Assembly: GCF_000374445.1 (NCBI RefSeq)
Contig: NZ_KB894417.1
Coordinates: 62,001-126,000, forward strand
From: Actinokineospora enzanensis DSM 44649
Lineage (GTDB): Bacteria; Actinomycetota; Actinomycetes; Mycobacteriales; Pseudonocardiaceae
DNA length: 64,000 nucleotides
Direction: 5' to 3'
Under the pieces are notes generated by a model. The model worked only from the letters and a program-made list of their open reading frames with translations. It made no database searches and had not been told where the DNA came from. Made by a program: the position numbers and the translations under genes. How positions within the stretch are numbered: position 1 is the first letter of the stretch; each line of letters begins with the position of its first letter. Shown in pieces: positions 43,612 through 53,511 of this stretch.

Positions 43612-44444
43612 AGTCCGGGCGGAGGCTGGCGGTCCTGGCGGTCGTGCTGGTGGCGGTCGCCTACCTGGGCACGAGCTCGACCATCAGCGGCTACCTGGCC
43701 AGGCTGGTGAACACCACCGACACGGTCAGCTCGGCCCCGCCGGACTGCCACACCATGCCGAAGGCCGACGGTGCCACCCGCCTGTACCCGCTGAACGAGA
43801 CCAGCGGTACCACGGCCGTCGACGAGTCCCCCAGTGCCGCCAACGGCGTCTACCAGGGCGGCCGCCAGTCCACGATGGCCTCCGGATACCCGTGCACGCG
43901 CAACGCGGAGAACAACGCCCGCGTGGACCAGACACACTGGATCTCCACCTCCGGCACCATCAGCATCAGCCCGACCACCAGCAGCAGCCAGGAGGCGTGG
44001 TTCCGCACGGTCAACAGCCAGGGCGTGATCTGCGGCTTCGGCAACACCCAGACCGGCTCCTCCACCACCAAGTCCCTGCTGCTCAGCGTCACCAGCACCG
44101 GACGTCTCGCCTACCTGGTCGCGGGCACCACGAGCTACGAGCTGGTCAGCAACTTCTCCGTCAACGACGGTGCCTGGCACCACGTCGTCGGTGTGCACGA
44201 CTCCACCTTCGGCGTGCGCGTCTACTTCGACGGGACCCTGCTGATGTCGCAGAGCGGCGCCCACCCGTCCGCGTTCACCGCGTACTACCGGATCGGCTAC
44301 GAGAACACGAGCGGGTTCACCAACGGGTTCGGCACCGACCAGTCCCTGGCCCATTTCTGGGACAACCTGGCCTTCGTCGCCTACTACCCCTTCGCTCTGA
44401 GCGCGGCCGAGGTGACCGGCCACTACCAGGCAGGCGGCCACTGA
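43608..44444 (+). CDS. Secreted LamG-like (concanavalin-fold) protein, second SipW substrate
   Basis: The 278-residue protein has a hydrophobic signal (LAVLAVVLVAVAYLG) followed by YLARLVNTTDTVSSA, sharing the NTTDTV element with the first substrate. A LamG/jelly-roll domain (about 85-275) follows: QEAWFRTVNSQGVICGFGNT, WHHVVGVHDSTFGVRVYFDG and the typical end ALSAAEVTGHYQAG. The GTG start overlaps the peptidase stop (GTGA). Such domains bind carbohydrate or protein on cell surfaces. Confidence 0.82.
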   Translation: MKSGRRLAVLAVVLVAVAYLGTSSTISGYLARLVNTTDTVSSAPPDCHTMPKADGATRLYPLNETSGTTAVDESPSAANGVYQGGRQSTMASGYPCTRNAENNARVDQTHWISTSGTISISPTTSSSQEAWFRTVNSQGVICGFGNTQTGSSTTKSLLLSVTSTGRLAYLVAGTTSYELVSNFSVNDGAWHHVVGVHDSTFGVRVYFDGTLLMSQSGAHPSAFTAYYRIGYENTSGFTNGFGTDQSLAHFWDNLAFVAYYPFALSAAEVTGHYQAGGH

Positions 44445-44505
44445 CGCCGCCGACGGCACGGGGCCGGTGGGCTGCTGGAGACGGTCAGGGCGCCGGGGCG
44501 TGGGG

Positions 44506-46101
44506 TCAGGTGACCGGGACGGCCTCCCGGGGGTGGGTGTGCCGGGTGCGCTGGGCGGTCGGATCCGGGATGGGGACGGAGTCGACCAGGCGGCGGGTGT
44601 AGGGCTGGGTCGGGGTGCGGAGGACCTCGTGGTGCGGGCCCTCCTCGACCACCGTGCCTCGGTGCAGGACGGCCACGCGGTGGGCGAGGGTGTCGACCAC
44701 GGCAAGGTCGTGGCTGATGAACAGGCAGGCGAAGCCGAGGTCGCGCTGCAGGTCGGTGAGCAGCGCGAGCACGGTGGCCTGCACCGAGACGTCGAGGGCG
44801 CTGGTGGGCTCGTCGGCGATGATCAGGCGCGGGTCGAGGGCCAGGGCGCGGGCGATGCCGACGCGCTGGCGTTGGCCGCCGGAGAGTTCGCGGGGGCGGC
44901 GGCGGGCGTAGCCGGTGGGGAGGCGGACGGCGTCGAGCAGGTCGGCGACGCGTCGGCGGTAGGCGGTGCCGGTGGCCGTCCTGTGGACGCGCAGGGGCTC
45001 GCCGACACAGTCCTCGATGGACAGTCGGGGGTCGAGGGAGCCGCCCGGGTCCTGGAAGACGAAGCCGATCGCGCGGCGGATGGCGCGGTCGCGGGGGTCG
45101 CCGTCGAGGACGGTGACCGTGCCCGCGTCCGGGCGCAGCAGGCCCGCGGCGACCTTGCCGATGGTGGACTTGCCGGAGCCGGACTCGCCGACCAGACCGA
45201 CGACCTCGCCCTGGCGGACGCGCAGGTCGACCCGGTCGACGGCGACGAAGTCCCGGTAGCGCACCACGACGCCGTCCAGGCGCAGCGCGTCGGTGGGGGT
45301 GTCGTGGGCGGGGGCCGGGGGTCGATGGCCCAGGCGGGGGACGGCGGCGAGGAGCTCCCGGGTGTAGGCGCGGGTGGGGGCGGCGAACAGGTCGTGCACG
45401 GGGGCCTGCTCGACCAGTCTGCCGCGGTGCAGGACGGCGACGCGGTCGGCGAGGTCGGCGACGACGCCCATGTTGTGGGTGATCAGCAGGATGGCGGCGC
45501 CCAGGCGGTCGCGCAGGTCGCGCAGCAGGGCGAGGATCTCGGCCTGGACGGTCACGTCGAGGGCGGTGGTGGGCTCGTCGGCGATGATCAGGCGCGGGTC
45601 GTTGGCCAGCGCGAGGGCGATCACGACCCGCTGCTTCTGGCCGCCGGACAGTTGATGTGGGTAGAAGCGGACGCGGGTGGCCGGGTCGGGGATGCCGACC
45701 AGGTCGAGCAGTCGGACCGCCTCCTGCCTGGCCTGCTCACGGGTCAGGTCGCGGTGGGCGCGCAGGACGGCGGCGAGCTGCCTGCCGACCGTGTGCACGG
45801 GGTTGAGCGCGGTCGACGGCTCCTGGAACACCATCGCGATCTCCCGGCCGCGTACTCGTCGCAGCGACTCCTCGTCGGCACCGAGGAGCTCCCGCCCGTC
45901 GAGCCGGACGCTGCCGCCGGTGGACGCGGTGGCGGGCAGGAGGCCGAGGATCGCGCGGGCGGTCACCGACTTGCCGGAGCCGGATTCCCCCACCACGGCG
46001 ACGATCTCGCCCGCGCCCACCGTGAAGTCGATCCCCCGCACGGCGGGCGCGCCGCCGAAGGACACCTCCAGCCCGCTGACCCGCAACACCTCAACGCTCA
46101 T
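44506..46101 (-). CDS. Dual ATP-binding protein of a peptide/organosulfur-type ABC transporter
   Basis: The 531-residue protein is a fusion of DppD- and DppF-like ATPases. There are two Walker A sites ([11 protein letters not shown] and [11 protein letters not shown]), two signature motifs (LSGGQKQR and LSGGQRQR) and two Walker B sites ([12 protein letters not shown] and [12 protein letters not shown]). It energises the two permeases encoded upstream. ATG 46101 follows GGGGGAGGAG. It is the last gene of the sulfur locus on the minus strand. Confidence 0.9.
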   Translation of the reverse strand: MSVEVLRVSGLEVSFGGAPAVRGIDFTVGAGEIVAVVGESGSGKSVTARAILGLLPATASTGGSVRLDGRELLGADEESLRRVRGREIAMVFQEPSTALNPVHTVGRQLAAVLRAHRDLTREQARQEAVRLLDLVGIPDPATRVRFYPHQLSGGQKQRVVIALALANDPRLIIADEPTTALDVTVQAEILALLRDLRDRLGAAILLITHNMGVVADLADRVAVLHRGRLVEQAPVHDLFAAPTRAYTRELLAAVPRLGHRPPAPAHDTPTDALRLDGVVVRYRDFVAVDRVDLRVRQGEVVGLVGESGSGKSTIGKVAAGLLRPDAGTVTVLDGDPRDRAIRRAIGFVFQDPGGSLDPRLSIEDCVGEPLRVHRTATGTAYRRRVADLLDAVRLPTGYARRRPRELSGGQRQRVGIARALALDPRLIIADEPTSALDVSVQATVLALLTDLQRDLGFACLFISHDLAVVDTLAHRVAVLHRGTVVEEGPHHEVLRTPTQPYTRRLVDSVPIPDPTAQRTRHTHPREAVPVT

Positions 46102-46320
46102 CGTGACGCTCCTCCCCCGGCTTCGCGGTCGAGTCCCGTGGCCTTGCCCTGCCGGGGATGGTCGCCGCGTCACTGCCGGATTTCCCTGTCAGAGCAGGGA
46201 TCTCTCGTTCTCTCACTGCGAAACGGTGTACTCGTACGGCGGATGCCCTGGCCGAGGGCACCGGCGGTCCTGCCCGCCGCGCTTCATGACTCGTCACGTG
46301 GGCAGGGGCGCTGGTCGTGA

Positions 46321-46599
46321 TCATCGTCCCGATACCCCGGGGTCGGGGTGTCGCGGCTCGGGGGTATCCCTGCGTCGGGCGTGGTGGTGCGCGAGCGTGG
46401 TGTCCGCGAGGCCGGGGTAGTGCGGGGTCGGCGTGGTGGACAGCATCCTCGGTGTCGCGTCGAACAGGCCCGGGGCGGGGGTCACGACGCCTGCCGATGG
46501 CCAGAGCTCCTCGACCGGGAGCAGGTCGATCATCCCCACGTGCAGGCCCCACGGGCGTGGACCGACCACAGTGGACGGGAGTCGGTCAGTCGTAGACAC
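46321..46599 (-). CDS. 92-residue ORF overlapping the sulfatase end (tentative)
   Basis: ATG 46599 lies 14 bp inside the sulfatase 3' end. The frame keeps a high G/C third position to its stop at 46321. The product is Pro/His-rich toward the C-terminus (begins MSTTDRLPSTVVGPRPWGLH), with no signal, membrane span or known domain. It could be a small operon member or the remnant of a larger gene. The ~220 bp between it and the ATPase gene show no gene. Confidence 0.4.
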   Translation of the reverse strand: MSTTDRLPSTVVGPRPWGLHVGMIDLLPVEELWPSAGVVTPAPGLFDATPRMLSTTPTPHYPGLADTTLAHHHARRRDTPEPRHPDPGVSGR

Positions 46600-48880
46600 G
46601 TTCGGCCTCCGCCCACAGGCGGGCCAGCAGGGCCGGGTCGTAGTCGGCCTGCTTGCCGGGTTCGTAGCGGACGTGGTGCAGGGTGCCGGTGAACGGGAAG
46701 GCGCGTTCGCGGGTGTGCAGGTCCCAGTCGACCGGGCCGCCGCGGTCGGCCGCGACGCTGATGCCGGTGAACGGGGCCAGGCCGATCATCTGCGGGACCG
46801 GGCCGAGCTCGGCGGTGGCCGTGCCGGTGTCCAGGACGAGGTTCCAGCGGAACTCCGCCAGTGCCTCGGCGGTGAGGCGGATCTCGGCCGGGCCGGGCCC
46901 CAGCGGCACCGGGCCGGGGCGGTGGACCTCGCCGTAGGCGTTGTAGGTGAGGTGGGCGGCGCCGTCCTCGATGTAGACGACGTAGCCGCCGCCTTGGTCG
47001 CCGTGGGCGAACAGGACGCCGCGATCACCGGCCGCGAGGTCCACGGAGGCCACTACGGTGAAGTCGCGGAACTGGATGAGCTGGGCGGAACGATAGCGCT
47101 CCAGCAGGGGCGTGCCCGGGTAGAGCGTGACGGGGCGTTCCAGGCGTTCGTCCGCGGGCCTGCGCAGGTGGGCGGCGGGGGTGTGGTCGTTGAGCGGGAA
47201 CACCGTGTTGTGCCAGGCGGCGTGTTCCCAGGCGGCCGCGAGCTCGGCCAGCTTCCCCGGGTGCGCGGCCGCCACGTTCGTGGTCTCCGTGGGGTCCTCG
47301 GCGACGTGGTAGAGCTCCCATTCGCTGTCGCTGTAAGGGGTTCCGGGGCGGTGGCGGGTGACGATCTTCCAGCCGTCGGCGTAGTAGCCGCGGTTGCCAC
47401 CGGTCTCGGTGTACTGGGTGGTGTGCGCGCTGTCGGCCGACGGGTCGCGCAGTAGCGGCACCGCGCTCACGCCGTCCTGTTCGGCGGCGGTCACACCGTG
47501 CCGGGTGTCCAGGCGCGGTACCCCTGCCAGTTCCAGCAGGGTGGGGGCGACGTCGGTGACGTACACGTACTGGTCGCGTAGACCGGATTCCAGACCGGCG
47601 GGCCAGTGCACGATGAACGGGGTGCGCACGCCACCCGCGTAGGTGTCGAACTTGTACAGGCGGAACGGGGTGTTCGAGGCCTGTGCCCAGCCGCGCGGGT
47701 AGTGGATGGTGGTCTGCGGGCCGCCCAGCAGGTCCAGTTCGCGTTCGACGTCGCGGTTCCAGTCGGCGGGGACGCCGGGCACGTGCACGAACTGGCTGAA
47801 GTAGCTGCGGGTGCCCGCCGGGCCGCCCTCGGCCGTGGCGCCGTTGTCCGAGGTGAACACAATGATCGTGTCGTCCAGTTCGCCGTGTCTGCGCAGGGTT
47901 TCCACGATCCTGCCGACGCTCTGGTCCACGTTGTCCAGGGCCGCCGCGTAGACCTCCATGTAGCGGGCGAACAGCTCCTGCCGCTCGGGCGTCAGGTCCG
48001 ACCACGGCGGGACGTCGCTGCCGGGTTCGCTGTTGCGCGGCGGCAGCGCCGTGCCGGGCGGGAACAGGCCCTCGGCGAGCTGCTTGGCGAAGCGGCGTTC
48101 GCGGATCACGTCCCAGCCCTCGGCGTAGCGGCCGCGGTAGCGGGCCAGGTCGCTGGCCTTGGCGCCGAGCGGGCCGTGCATGGCGTGGTGGGCGAAGTAG
48201 AGCAGGAACGGCTTGTCCGGGTCGCTCGCGCGCAGGGTGTCGATCATGCGGGTGGCGCGGTCGGTCAGGTCGTCGGTGAGGTAGTAGCCGTCCGGGAAGT
48301 CGCCGTCGTAGGGGCTGTTGTCCCAGACCAGGCGGTGTGGGTGGTGCAGGTTCGTAAGGCCTTCGAGACTGCCGAAGTACCGGTCGAAGCCGCGTTGCAG
48401 CGGCCAGGAGGCGCGGTCGGCGGCGTCGTGGCTGGCGGCGTCGCGGGTGAGGTGCCATTTGCCGACGGCGAAGGTCGCGTACCCGGCGGCACGCAGCGAC
48501 TCGGCGAGCGAGGGGGCGTCGTCGGGCAGCTGGAATGAGTAGGCGGGGTAGCCGGGGTCGGAGTTGGCCGGGACGGCGAAGCCCGCGCGGTGCGGGTTGA
48601 GGCCGGTGAGCAGGGCCGCGCGGGACGGCGAGCAGAGCGGCGTGGTGTGGTAGTTGGTGAGTCGTAAGCCGCCCGCGGCGAGCGCGTCCAGGGCGGGGGT
48701 GGCGATCTCGCCGCCGAACGGACCGATGTCGGCGTAGCCGAGGTCGTCGACAAGGATCACGACGATGTTGGGGCCGCTCGCGCGCCGCTCCGCGGGCCAG
48801 CCGGGGCGGGACCCGGCGAAGGTGCGGCCGACGGTTCCGGTGAAGCCCGCGTAGCCCCGGGCGTGGTCGGGGAGTGTCAT
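46586..48880 (-). CDS. Arylsulfatase (formylglycine-dependent sulfatase)
   Basis: The 764-residue type I sulfatase has metal ligands in NIVVILVDDLGYADIGPFGG and the formylglycine motif CSPSRAALLTG with Cys83. Also present are GKWHLTRDAASHD, the IVFTSDNGATAEGG metal site and a long C-terminal region (about 560-764). It releases sulfate from sulfate esters. No signal peptide is visible, so it probably acts in the cytosol on esters imported by the neighbouring ABC system. An FGly-generating enzyme must be supplied from elsewhere in the genome. Confidence 0.9.
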   Translation of the reverse strand: MTLPDHARGYAGFTGTVGRTFAGSRPGWPAERRASGPNIVVILVDDLGYADIGPFGGEIATPALDALAAGGLRLTNYHTTPLCSPSRAALLTGLNPHRAGFAVPANSDPGYPAYSFQLPDDAPSLAESLRAAGYATFAVGKWHLTRDAASHDAADRASWPLQRGFDRYFGSLEGLTNLHHPHRLVWDNSPYDGDFPDGYYLTDDLTDRATRMIDTLRASDPDKPFLLYFAHHAMHGPLGAKASDLARYRGRYAEGWDVIRERRFAKQLAEGLFPPGTALPPRNSEPGSDVPPWSDLTPERQELFARYMEVYAAALDNVDQSVGRIVETLRRHGELDDTIIVFTSDNGATAEGGPAGTRSYFSQFVHVPGVPADWNRDVERELDLLGGPQTTIHYPRGWAQASNTPFRLYKFDTYAGGVRTPFIVHWPAGLESGLRDQYVYVTDVAPTLLELAGVPRLDTRHGVTAAEQDGVSAVPLLRDPSADSAHTTQYTETGGNRGYYADGWKIVTRHRPGTPYSDSEWELYHVAEDPTETTNVAAAHPGKLAELAAAWEHAAWHNTVFPLNDHTPAAHLRRPADERLERPVTLYPGTPLLERYRSAQLIQFRDFTVVASVDLAAGDRGVLFAHGDQGGGYVVYIEDGAAHLTYNAYGEVHRPGPVPLGPGPAEIRLTAEALAEFRWNLVLDTGTATAELGPVPQMIGLAPFTGISVAADRGGPVDWDLHTRERAFPFTGTLHHVRYEPGKQADYDPALLARLWAEAERVYD

Positions 48881-48897
48881 GGCGTCGTCCTTCGTGG

Positions 48898-49770
48898 TCA
48901 GGTGCCGCGGGCGGCGTTGGCGGCCTGGGCGATCGACTGGAAGCCCAGCACGAGCACGGCGGTCACCGCCAGGGGGCCGAGGGCGAAGAGCGGGTTGAGG
49001 TCGAGGTAGTGCAGGGACGTTGTCAGCACCGCGCCGAGCGACGGTTCGGGTGGGCTGACGCCGATGCCGAGCACGCTCATGGCGCCCTCGATGAACACCG
49101 CGACCGACATGGACAGTGCGAGTTGGACCAGTACCGGCTCCAGCGAGTTGGGCAGCACGTGCACGCGTAGCACATGTCCCTTGCCCGCGCCGACGACCTG
49201 GGCGGCGGTGACGAACGGGGACTCCCGGACCCGCAGCACGGCGGTGCGCAGCAGCCTGCCGAAGATCGGGATCTCCACGCTGACGACCACGATCATCACC
49301 GACAGCGTCCCCGGGCCGAGCACGGCGGCGAGGCCGATGGCCAGGATCAGCTGTGGGAAGGCGAGCAGCACGTCGAACAGCCGCTGCACGGCGATGTCGA
49401 GCGTGTTGTTGACCGTGGCCATGGCGCCGACCGCACAGCCGATCAGCGCGCCGACGGGGACCGCGACGAAGCTGATCAGCAGGTCCACGCGGATGCCGGA
49501 GAGCAGCCGGGCGAGGATGTCGCGGTTGAGGTCGTCGGTGCCCAGCGGGTGCGCGGCCGACGGGCCGAGCAGGTTGGCGCCGGGGATCTGCTGGTAGGGG
49601 TCCCAGGACACGAACAGCGGGCCGAGCAGCCCGGCGGCCACGACGAGGCCGACCAGGACCAGTCCGACGAGGCCCTTGCCGCGCCGGAAGGTCCCGGGCC
49701 GTCGCGGGACGGCGACCTCGGGAGCGTCGGGGGTCTCGGGGATCTCGGCGGAGTCGAGGGTGGCGGTCAT
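48898..49770 (-). CDS. ABC transporter permease (DppC-like)
   Basis: The 290-residue permease has an N-terminal TM after a 30-residue cytosolic tail, the DppC/OppC N-terminal HPLGTDDLNRDILARLLSG element, and the EAA-type loop TAAQVVGAGKGHVLRVHVLP. ATG 49770 overlaps the DppB-like gene stop by 4 bp. It forms the membrane channel with the protein encoded at 49767-50726. Confidence 0.9.
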   Translation of the reverse strand: MTATLDSAEIPETPDAPEVAVPRRPGTFRRGKGLVGLVLVGLVVAAGLLGPLFVSWDPYQQIPGANLLGPSAAHPLGTDDLNRDILARLLSGIRVDLLISFVAVPVGALIGCAVGAMATVNNTLDIAVQRLFDVLLAFPQLILAIGLAAVLGPGTLSVMIVVVSVEIPIFGRLLRTAVLRVRESPFVTAAQVVGAGKGHVLRVHVLPNSLEPVLVQLALSMSVAVFIEGAMSVLGIGVSPPEPSLGAVLTTSLHYLDLNPLFALGPLAVTAVLVLGFQSIAQAANAARGT

Positions 49771-50726
49771 GACGTGGCTCCCAACCGGATGCGTGGGTCC
49801 AGCCAGGCGTGCACGACGTCGGTGAACAGCTGGACGAGGACGAACACCGCGACCGACAGCATCAGCAGCACCTGCACCAGCGGGTAGTCGCGCCGGGTGA
49901 TGCCCTGCTCCACCAGCAGTCCCAGTCCTGGCCAGGCGAAGATGGACTCGACCAGTACCGCGCCGCCGAGCAGGGCGCCCGCCTGCAGGCCGAGCGTGGT
50001 CACCGCGACCGGCAGGGCGCCGCGCAGCGCGTGGCCAAGGACGATGTCGCGGCGGCGTACGCCCGCGGCGCGGACGGTGGTCACGTAGTCCTGGCGGAGC
50101 TCGCCGCGCAGGGTCTCGGCCAGGAAGCCGGTGAGCACGCCCGCCACCGGCAGCCCCAGGCACACCGCGGGCAGCACGAGGTACTGGGCGGTGATGTCGA
50201 GGCGGTCGAACATGCCGTCGGGTGGCACTCCCCCGGTCGGCAGGACGCGGAACACCACGCCGAACACGATGATCAGCACGACACCGGTGACGAACGTGGG
50301 CAGCGCGACGGCGGCGGTGTGGAAGGCGGTCAGGGCCCGGTCGACCCACCGGCTGCGGGTGGCCGCCCACAGCGGGCCGAGCAGCAGCGCGACCAGCACC
50401 GCGATGACCAGCGCGGCCAGGGTCAGCACCACGGTGTTGCCCAGGCCGTCGCCGACCAGCTCGGCGATGTCGCCGCCGATCAGGTAGGAGCGGCCAAGTT
50501 CGCCGGTGAGCAGGCCGCCCAGCCAGTGCAGGTACTGCCCCACCAGCGACCGGTCCAGCCCCAGGTCGTGCCGGATCGCGGCGACGACCTCGGGCGGCGC
50601 GTCCGGGCCCGCCAGCACCGCCGCCGCGTCCCCGGGGATCGCGCGGATCACCAGGAAGATCAGCACAGAGGCGAGGAACAGCACGAGCAGCGCCGACGGG
50701 GCGCGGCGGAGCAGGTAACGGCTCAT
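49767..50726 (-). CDS. ABC transporter permease (DppB-like)
   Basis: The 319-residue permease has the family N-terminus MSRYLLRRAPSALLVLFLAS, the IRAIPGDAAAVLAG and LGLDRSLVGQYLHWLGGLLT elements, and the EAA-type loop YVTTVRAAGVRRRDIVLGHA. It overlaps the binding-protein gene by 4 bp upstream and the second permease by 4 bp downstream. Confidence 0.9.
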   Translation of the reverse strand: MSRYLLRRAPSALLVLFLASVLIFLVIRAIPGDAAAVLAGPDAPPEVVAAIRHDLGLDRSLVGQYLHWLGGLLTGELGRSYLIGGDIAELVGDGLGNTVVLTLAALVIAVLVALLLGPLWAATRSRWVDRALTAFHTAAVALPTFVTGVVLIIVFGVVFRVLPTGGVPPDGMFDRLDITAQYLVLPAVCLGLPVAGVLTGFLAETLRGELRQDYVTTVRAAGVRRRDIVLGHALRGALPVAVTTLGLQAGALLGGAVLVESIFAWPGLGLLVEQGITRRDYPLVQVLLMLSVAVFVLVQLFTDVVHAWLDPRIRLGATS

Positions 50727-52291
50727 GCCAGGAACGCCTTGCTCAGGTCGAGCTCACGGCGGCGGGACCAGTCGACGCCGTGCAGGGTGTCGCGGACCAC
50801 GATCTGCTCGAACACCACGGCGATCTCGGCGAGGAACGTGCCGTCGAGGAGCTGCTGGGACAGTTCCCGGTAGGCGGCGGTCGCCTCGGCGCCGGTGCCA
50901 CTCGGCAGCTGCCAGGCGTTCTCGGCGGCCGCGGTGTAGGCCGGGGAGCTGAAGTGCGAGGAGTTGCGGCGGGCGTTGAACGGGTAGGCGCTGACGGTCA
51001 GCGTGGACGGGGTGAACTGCGCCCAGGAGTGGTTGGTCGCCCACAGGCCGGGGAACTGGGCACCGATCAACTGCTTGACGAACTGGGTGGAGTCCACCGG
51101 GGTGAGCTGCACCGTGATGCCCGCCTCGGCCAGGTTGTTCTGCACGATCTGCGCGGTCGTGGCGGCCACCTGGTCGTTGCCGACGTAGGCGAGCGGGATC
51201 TCCGGCACCGGCCTGCCGTACTCGGCGAGCAGCGCCTTGGCCTTGGCCACGTCGTGCCGGTAGCGGCCGTCGAGCTGCGGGTCGTAGGCGGGGCTGGTGC
51301 GCGGCCAGGGCAGCGACACCGGGTAGCCCTTGTCCCGGTAGACCTCCTTGACGATCCGCTCCTTGTCCAGCGCGTAGGCCACGGCCTGCCGGACGCGCGG
51401 GTCGTCGAGGCCGGGCGAGGTGACGTTGACGCCCACGTAGGCCTGCAGCTCGGCGCCCTCCAGCGGGATCGCGGCGACGCCACCGCCCGCGGTGGCGGAC
51501 TCGGCGTCCCGGTAGCCCACCCCGCGGGCGAGCTGGACCTGGCCGGACTTCACGGCGGCGACCAGCGACTGGCTGTCCGGGATGACCCGCACGTGCACGC
51601 CGTCGAGGTAGGGCGCGCCGCCCCAGTAGTCCAGGTTGCGGGTGAACCTGAGATCGGTGTTGGGGCGCCAGGCGTCGAACACGAACGGGCCGGTGCCGAC
51701 GAACCTCTTGCCGGTGCCGATGTCGGCCGCGGTCGCCGAGTCGATGATCGGCACCGTGTCCAGCAGGTCGAACAGGTTGCCGACCGGGTGTTCCAGGTGC
51801 AGCACGACCTGGTCGGGGGCGGGCGTGTCCACGGCGGTGATCACCTTGGCGGTGCTCGCCAGCTGGCCGTTCCACTTGGGGTCGGTGTAGGAGGCGAGGG
51901 AGAACTTCACGTCGGCCGAGGTGAAGGCCCGTCCGGTGTGGAACTTGACGCCCTGGCGGAGCGTGAGGGTGAGGGTGCGGCCGCCGTCGGTCGCGGCCCA
52001 CTCGGTGGCCAGCCGCGGCGCGGGGGTCAGGCTCTTGCGGTCGTAGCGGACCAGCGTGTCGTAGACCAGGCCGACGACGGTGGTGATCGAGACGTTGCTG
52101 TTGGTGAACAGGTTGGCGGGCACCAGGTCGAGGTTGACGCCGAGCTCGGCCACCCCGCCCGCCCGCGGTGCCGCCGAGGCCCCGCCGGACCGGGTCTGGG
52201 CGTCCACCGCGGACTCGCAGGCGGTCGCGGTGAGCAGCAGCGCGGCCGCCGCGAGGGCGCGGAGCACGGGACGTCTGGGGACTGCGTTCAT
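50723..52291 (-). CDS. ABC transporter substrate-binding lipoprotein (family 5)
   Basis: The 522-residue family-5 solute-binding protein has a lipoprotein signal ending LTATAC (Cys25), then LVYDTLVRYDRKSLTPAPRL and the RFVGTGPFVFDAW and DDPRVRQAVAYALDKERIVK motifs. Family members bind peptides, nickel or other solutes. Location beside a sulfatase and a TauD/AtsK-type dioxygenase suggests a sulfate ester or sulfonate ligand. Its ATG overlaps the ROK gene stop. Confidence 0.88.
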   Translation of the reverse strand: MNAVPRRPVLRALAAAALLLTATACESAVDAQTRSGGASAAPRAGGVAELGVNLDLVPANLFTNSNVSITTVVGLVYDTLVRYDRKSLTPAPRLATEWAATDGGRTLTLTLRQGVKFHTGRAFTSADVKFSLASYTDPKWNGQLASTAKVITAVDTPAPDQVVLHLEHPVGNLFDLLDTVPIIDSATAADIGTGKRFVGTGPFVFDAWRPNTDLRFTRNLDYWGGAPYLDGVHVRVIPDSQSLVAAVKSGQVQLARGVGYRDAESATAGGGVAAIPLEGAELQAYVGVNVTSPGLDDPRVRQAVAYALDKERIVKEVYRDKGYPVSLPWPRTSPAYDPQLDGRYRHDVAKAKALLAEYGRPVPEIPLAYVGNDQVAATTAQIVQNNLAEAGITVQLTPVDSTQFVKQLIGAQFPGLWATNHSWAQFTPSTLTVSAYPFNARRNSSHFSSPAYTAAAENAWQLPSGTGAEATAAYRELSQQLLDGTFLAEIAVVFEQIVVRDTLHGVDWSRRRELDLSKAFLA

Positions 52292-53511
52292 CGGGCGGAG
52301 GCCTTTCGTGCGGTGTGGTCCGGTCGGGCGTTCGGCGGCCGGACGGTGTCGAGCAGGTCGAGCGGGTGGTCGAAGAGCCGGTTGAGCAGGCCGGTGCAGG
52401 CGGCGGTGGCCTGCAGGGTGGGGCCGAAGCGGGTGACCGAGACGATGTCGGTGCCGGGCAGGGTCGTGGTGGTGGCGAAGGCGTGCAGCAGGTCGGGCAG
52501 CCGTTCGGCCGGGTCGGTGATGGCCTGCCCGCCGAGCACGACCCGGTCGGGGTTGAGCGCGTCGCGCAGCAGGCCGACGGCGCGGCCGAGCGCGGTGGCC
52601 CGGTCGGTGAGCAGCCGGGTCGCGCGCGGGTCGCCCGCGCGGGCGGCGTCCCGGACCAGCCGGATGTCCGGTTCGGCGACCACGCCGTCGCGGGCGGCCG
52701 TCTCGGCGATCGTGCGGTCGGCGACCGTGACCTCCAGGCAGCCGGTGTCACCGCACGGACATCGGGCGTCGCCGCCGATCGGCAGGTGCGCGATGCTGCC
52801 CCCGCCGCCGGGGCCGCGGTGCAGCACGCCGTCCACGGACAGGGCGATGCCGACGACCTCGCGGGCGTAGAAGTACAGCAGGCTGGACACCCGCGGGCCC
52901 CAGCCGAACAGCAGCTCGGCATTGGCCATGGCGGCGACGTGCCCGTCCAGGTGCACGGGGTAGCCGGTGGCGCGGCGCAGCAGGTCGGCGGCGGGCACCC
53001 GGTGCCAGCCGAGCCGGTCGTGGTCGAGCAGGCCGCGCTCGGCGTCGACCAGGCCGCCGCTGGCCAGGCCGATGCCGACCACGGCACGGCGCGGCCAGCG
53101 GCGCAGGAACGCGCGGACCTTGCCCGCGATGTGCGCGAGCACGTCCTCGGCGCTGCCGCCGGGGGTCGGGATCTCCTCGGAGTCCAGCAGCGTGCCGCGC
53201 AGGTCGGCCAGGCCGTAGGTGACGGTGCTGACGCCGATGTGCACGCCGCAGGCGGCGTACAGGGTGTCGTCGAGGTGGATGGGCACCCGGGGCCGCCCGA
53301 TGGCGCCCGCGGGCACCAGCTCGGGGAACTCGCGCAGCAGGCCCAGCTCGATCAGCCGCGCGACCTGCCTGCTCACCGTGGGCATGCTCAGCCCGGTGTG
53401 CTCGCCGATGGCCGCGCGCGAGAGCGGGCCCTCGCGGCGGATCACGGCCAGCACGGCGGCGGCGTTGGCGGCCCGCACGCCGGGGCGGCTGGGACGCGGG
53501 ATGTCGGGCAC
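52288..53511 (-). CDS. ROK-family transcriptional regulator
   Basis: The 407-residue protein has an N-terminal winged HTH (EGPLSRAAIGEHTGLSMPTV, QVARLIELGLLREF), then a ROK sugar-kinase-like domain with the zinc motif CPCGDTGCLE. GTG 53511 follows GGAAAGG; a frame further upstream passes through a 15-bp tandem repeat and is rejected. It is the first gene of the minus-strand sulfur operon and probably controls it and the divergent dioxygenase gene. Confidence 0.87.
   Translation of the reverse strand: MPDIPRPSRPGVRAANAAAVLAVIRREGPLSRAAIGEHTGLSMPTVSRQVARLIELGLLREFPELVPAGAIGRPRVPIHLDDTLYAACGVHIGVSTVTYGLADLRGTLLDSEEIPTPGGSAEDVLAHIAGKVRAFLRRWPRRAVVGIGLASGGLVDAERGLLDHDRLGWHRVPAADLLRRATGYPVHLDGHVAAMANAELLFGWGPRVSSLLYFYAREVVGIALSVDGVLHRGPGGGGSIAHLPIGGDARCPCGDTGCLEVTVADRTIAETAARDGVVAEPDIRLVRDAARAGDPRATRLLTDRATALGRAVGLLRDALNPDRVVLGGQAITDPAERLPDLLHAFATTTTLPGTDIVSVTRFGPTLQATAACTGLLNRLFDHPLDLLDTVRPPNARPDHTARKASAR

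Noticed and set aside
50780-52870. A 696-codon plus-strand frame over the binding-protein and ROK genes
   Set aside because: Antisense to conserved genes and without recognisable domains.
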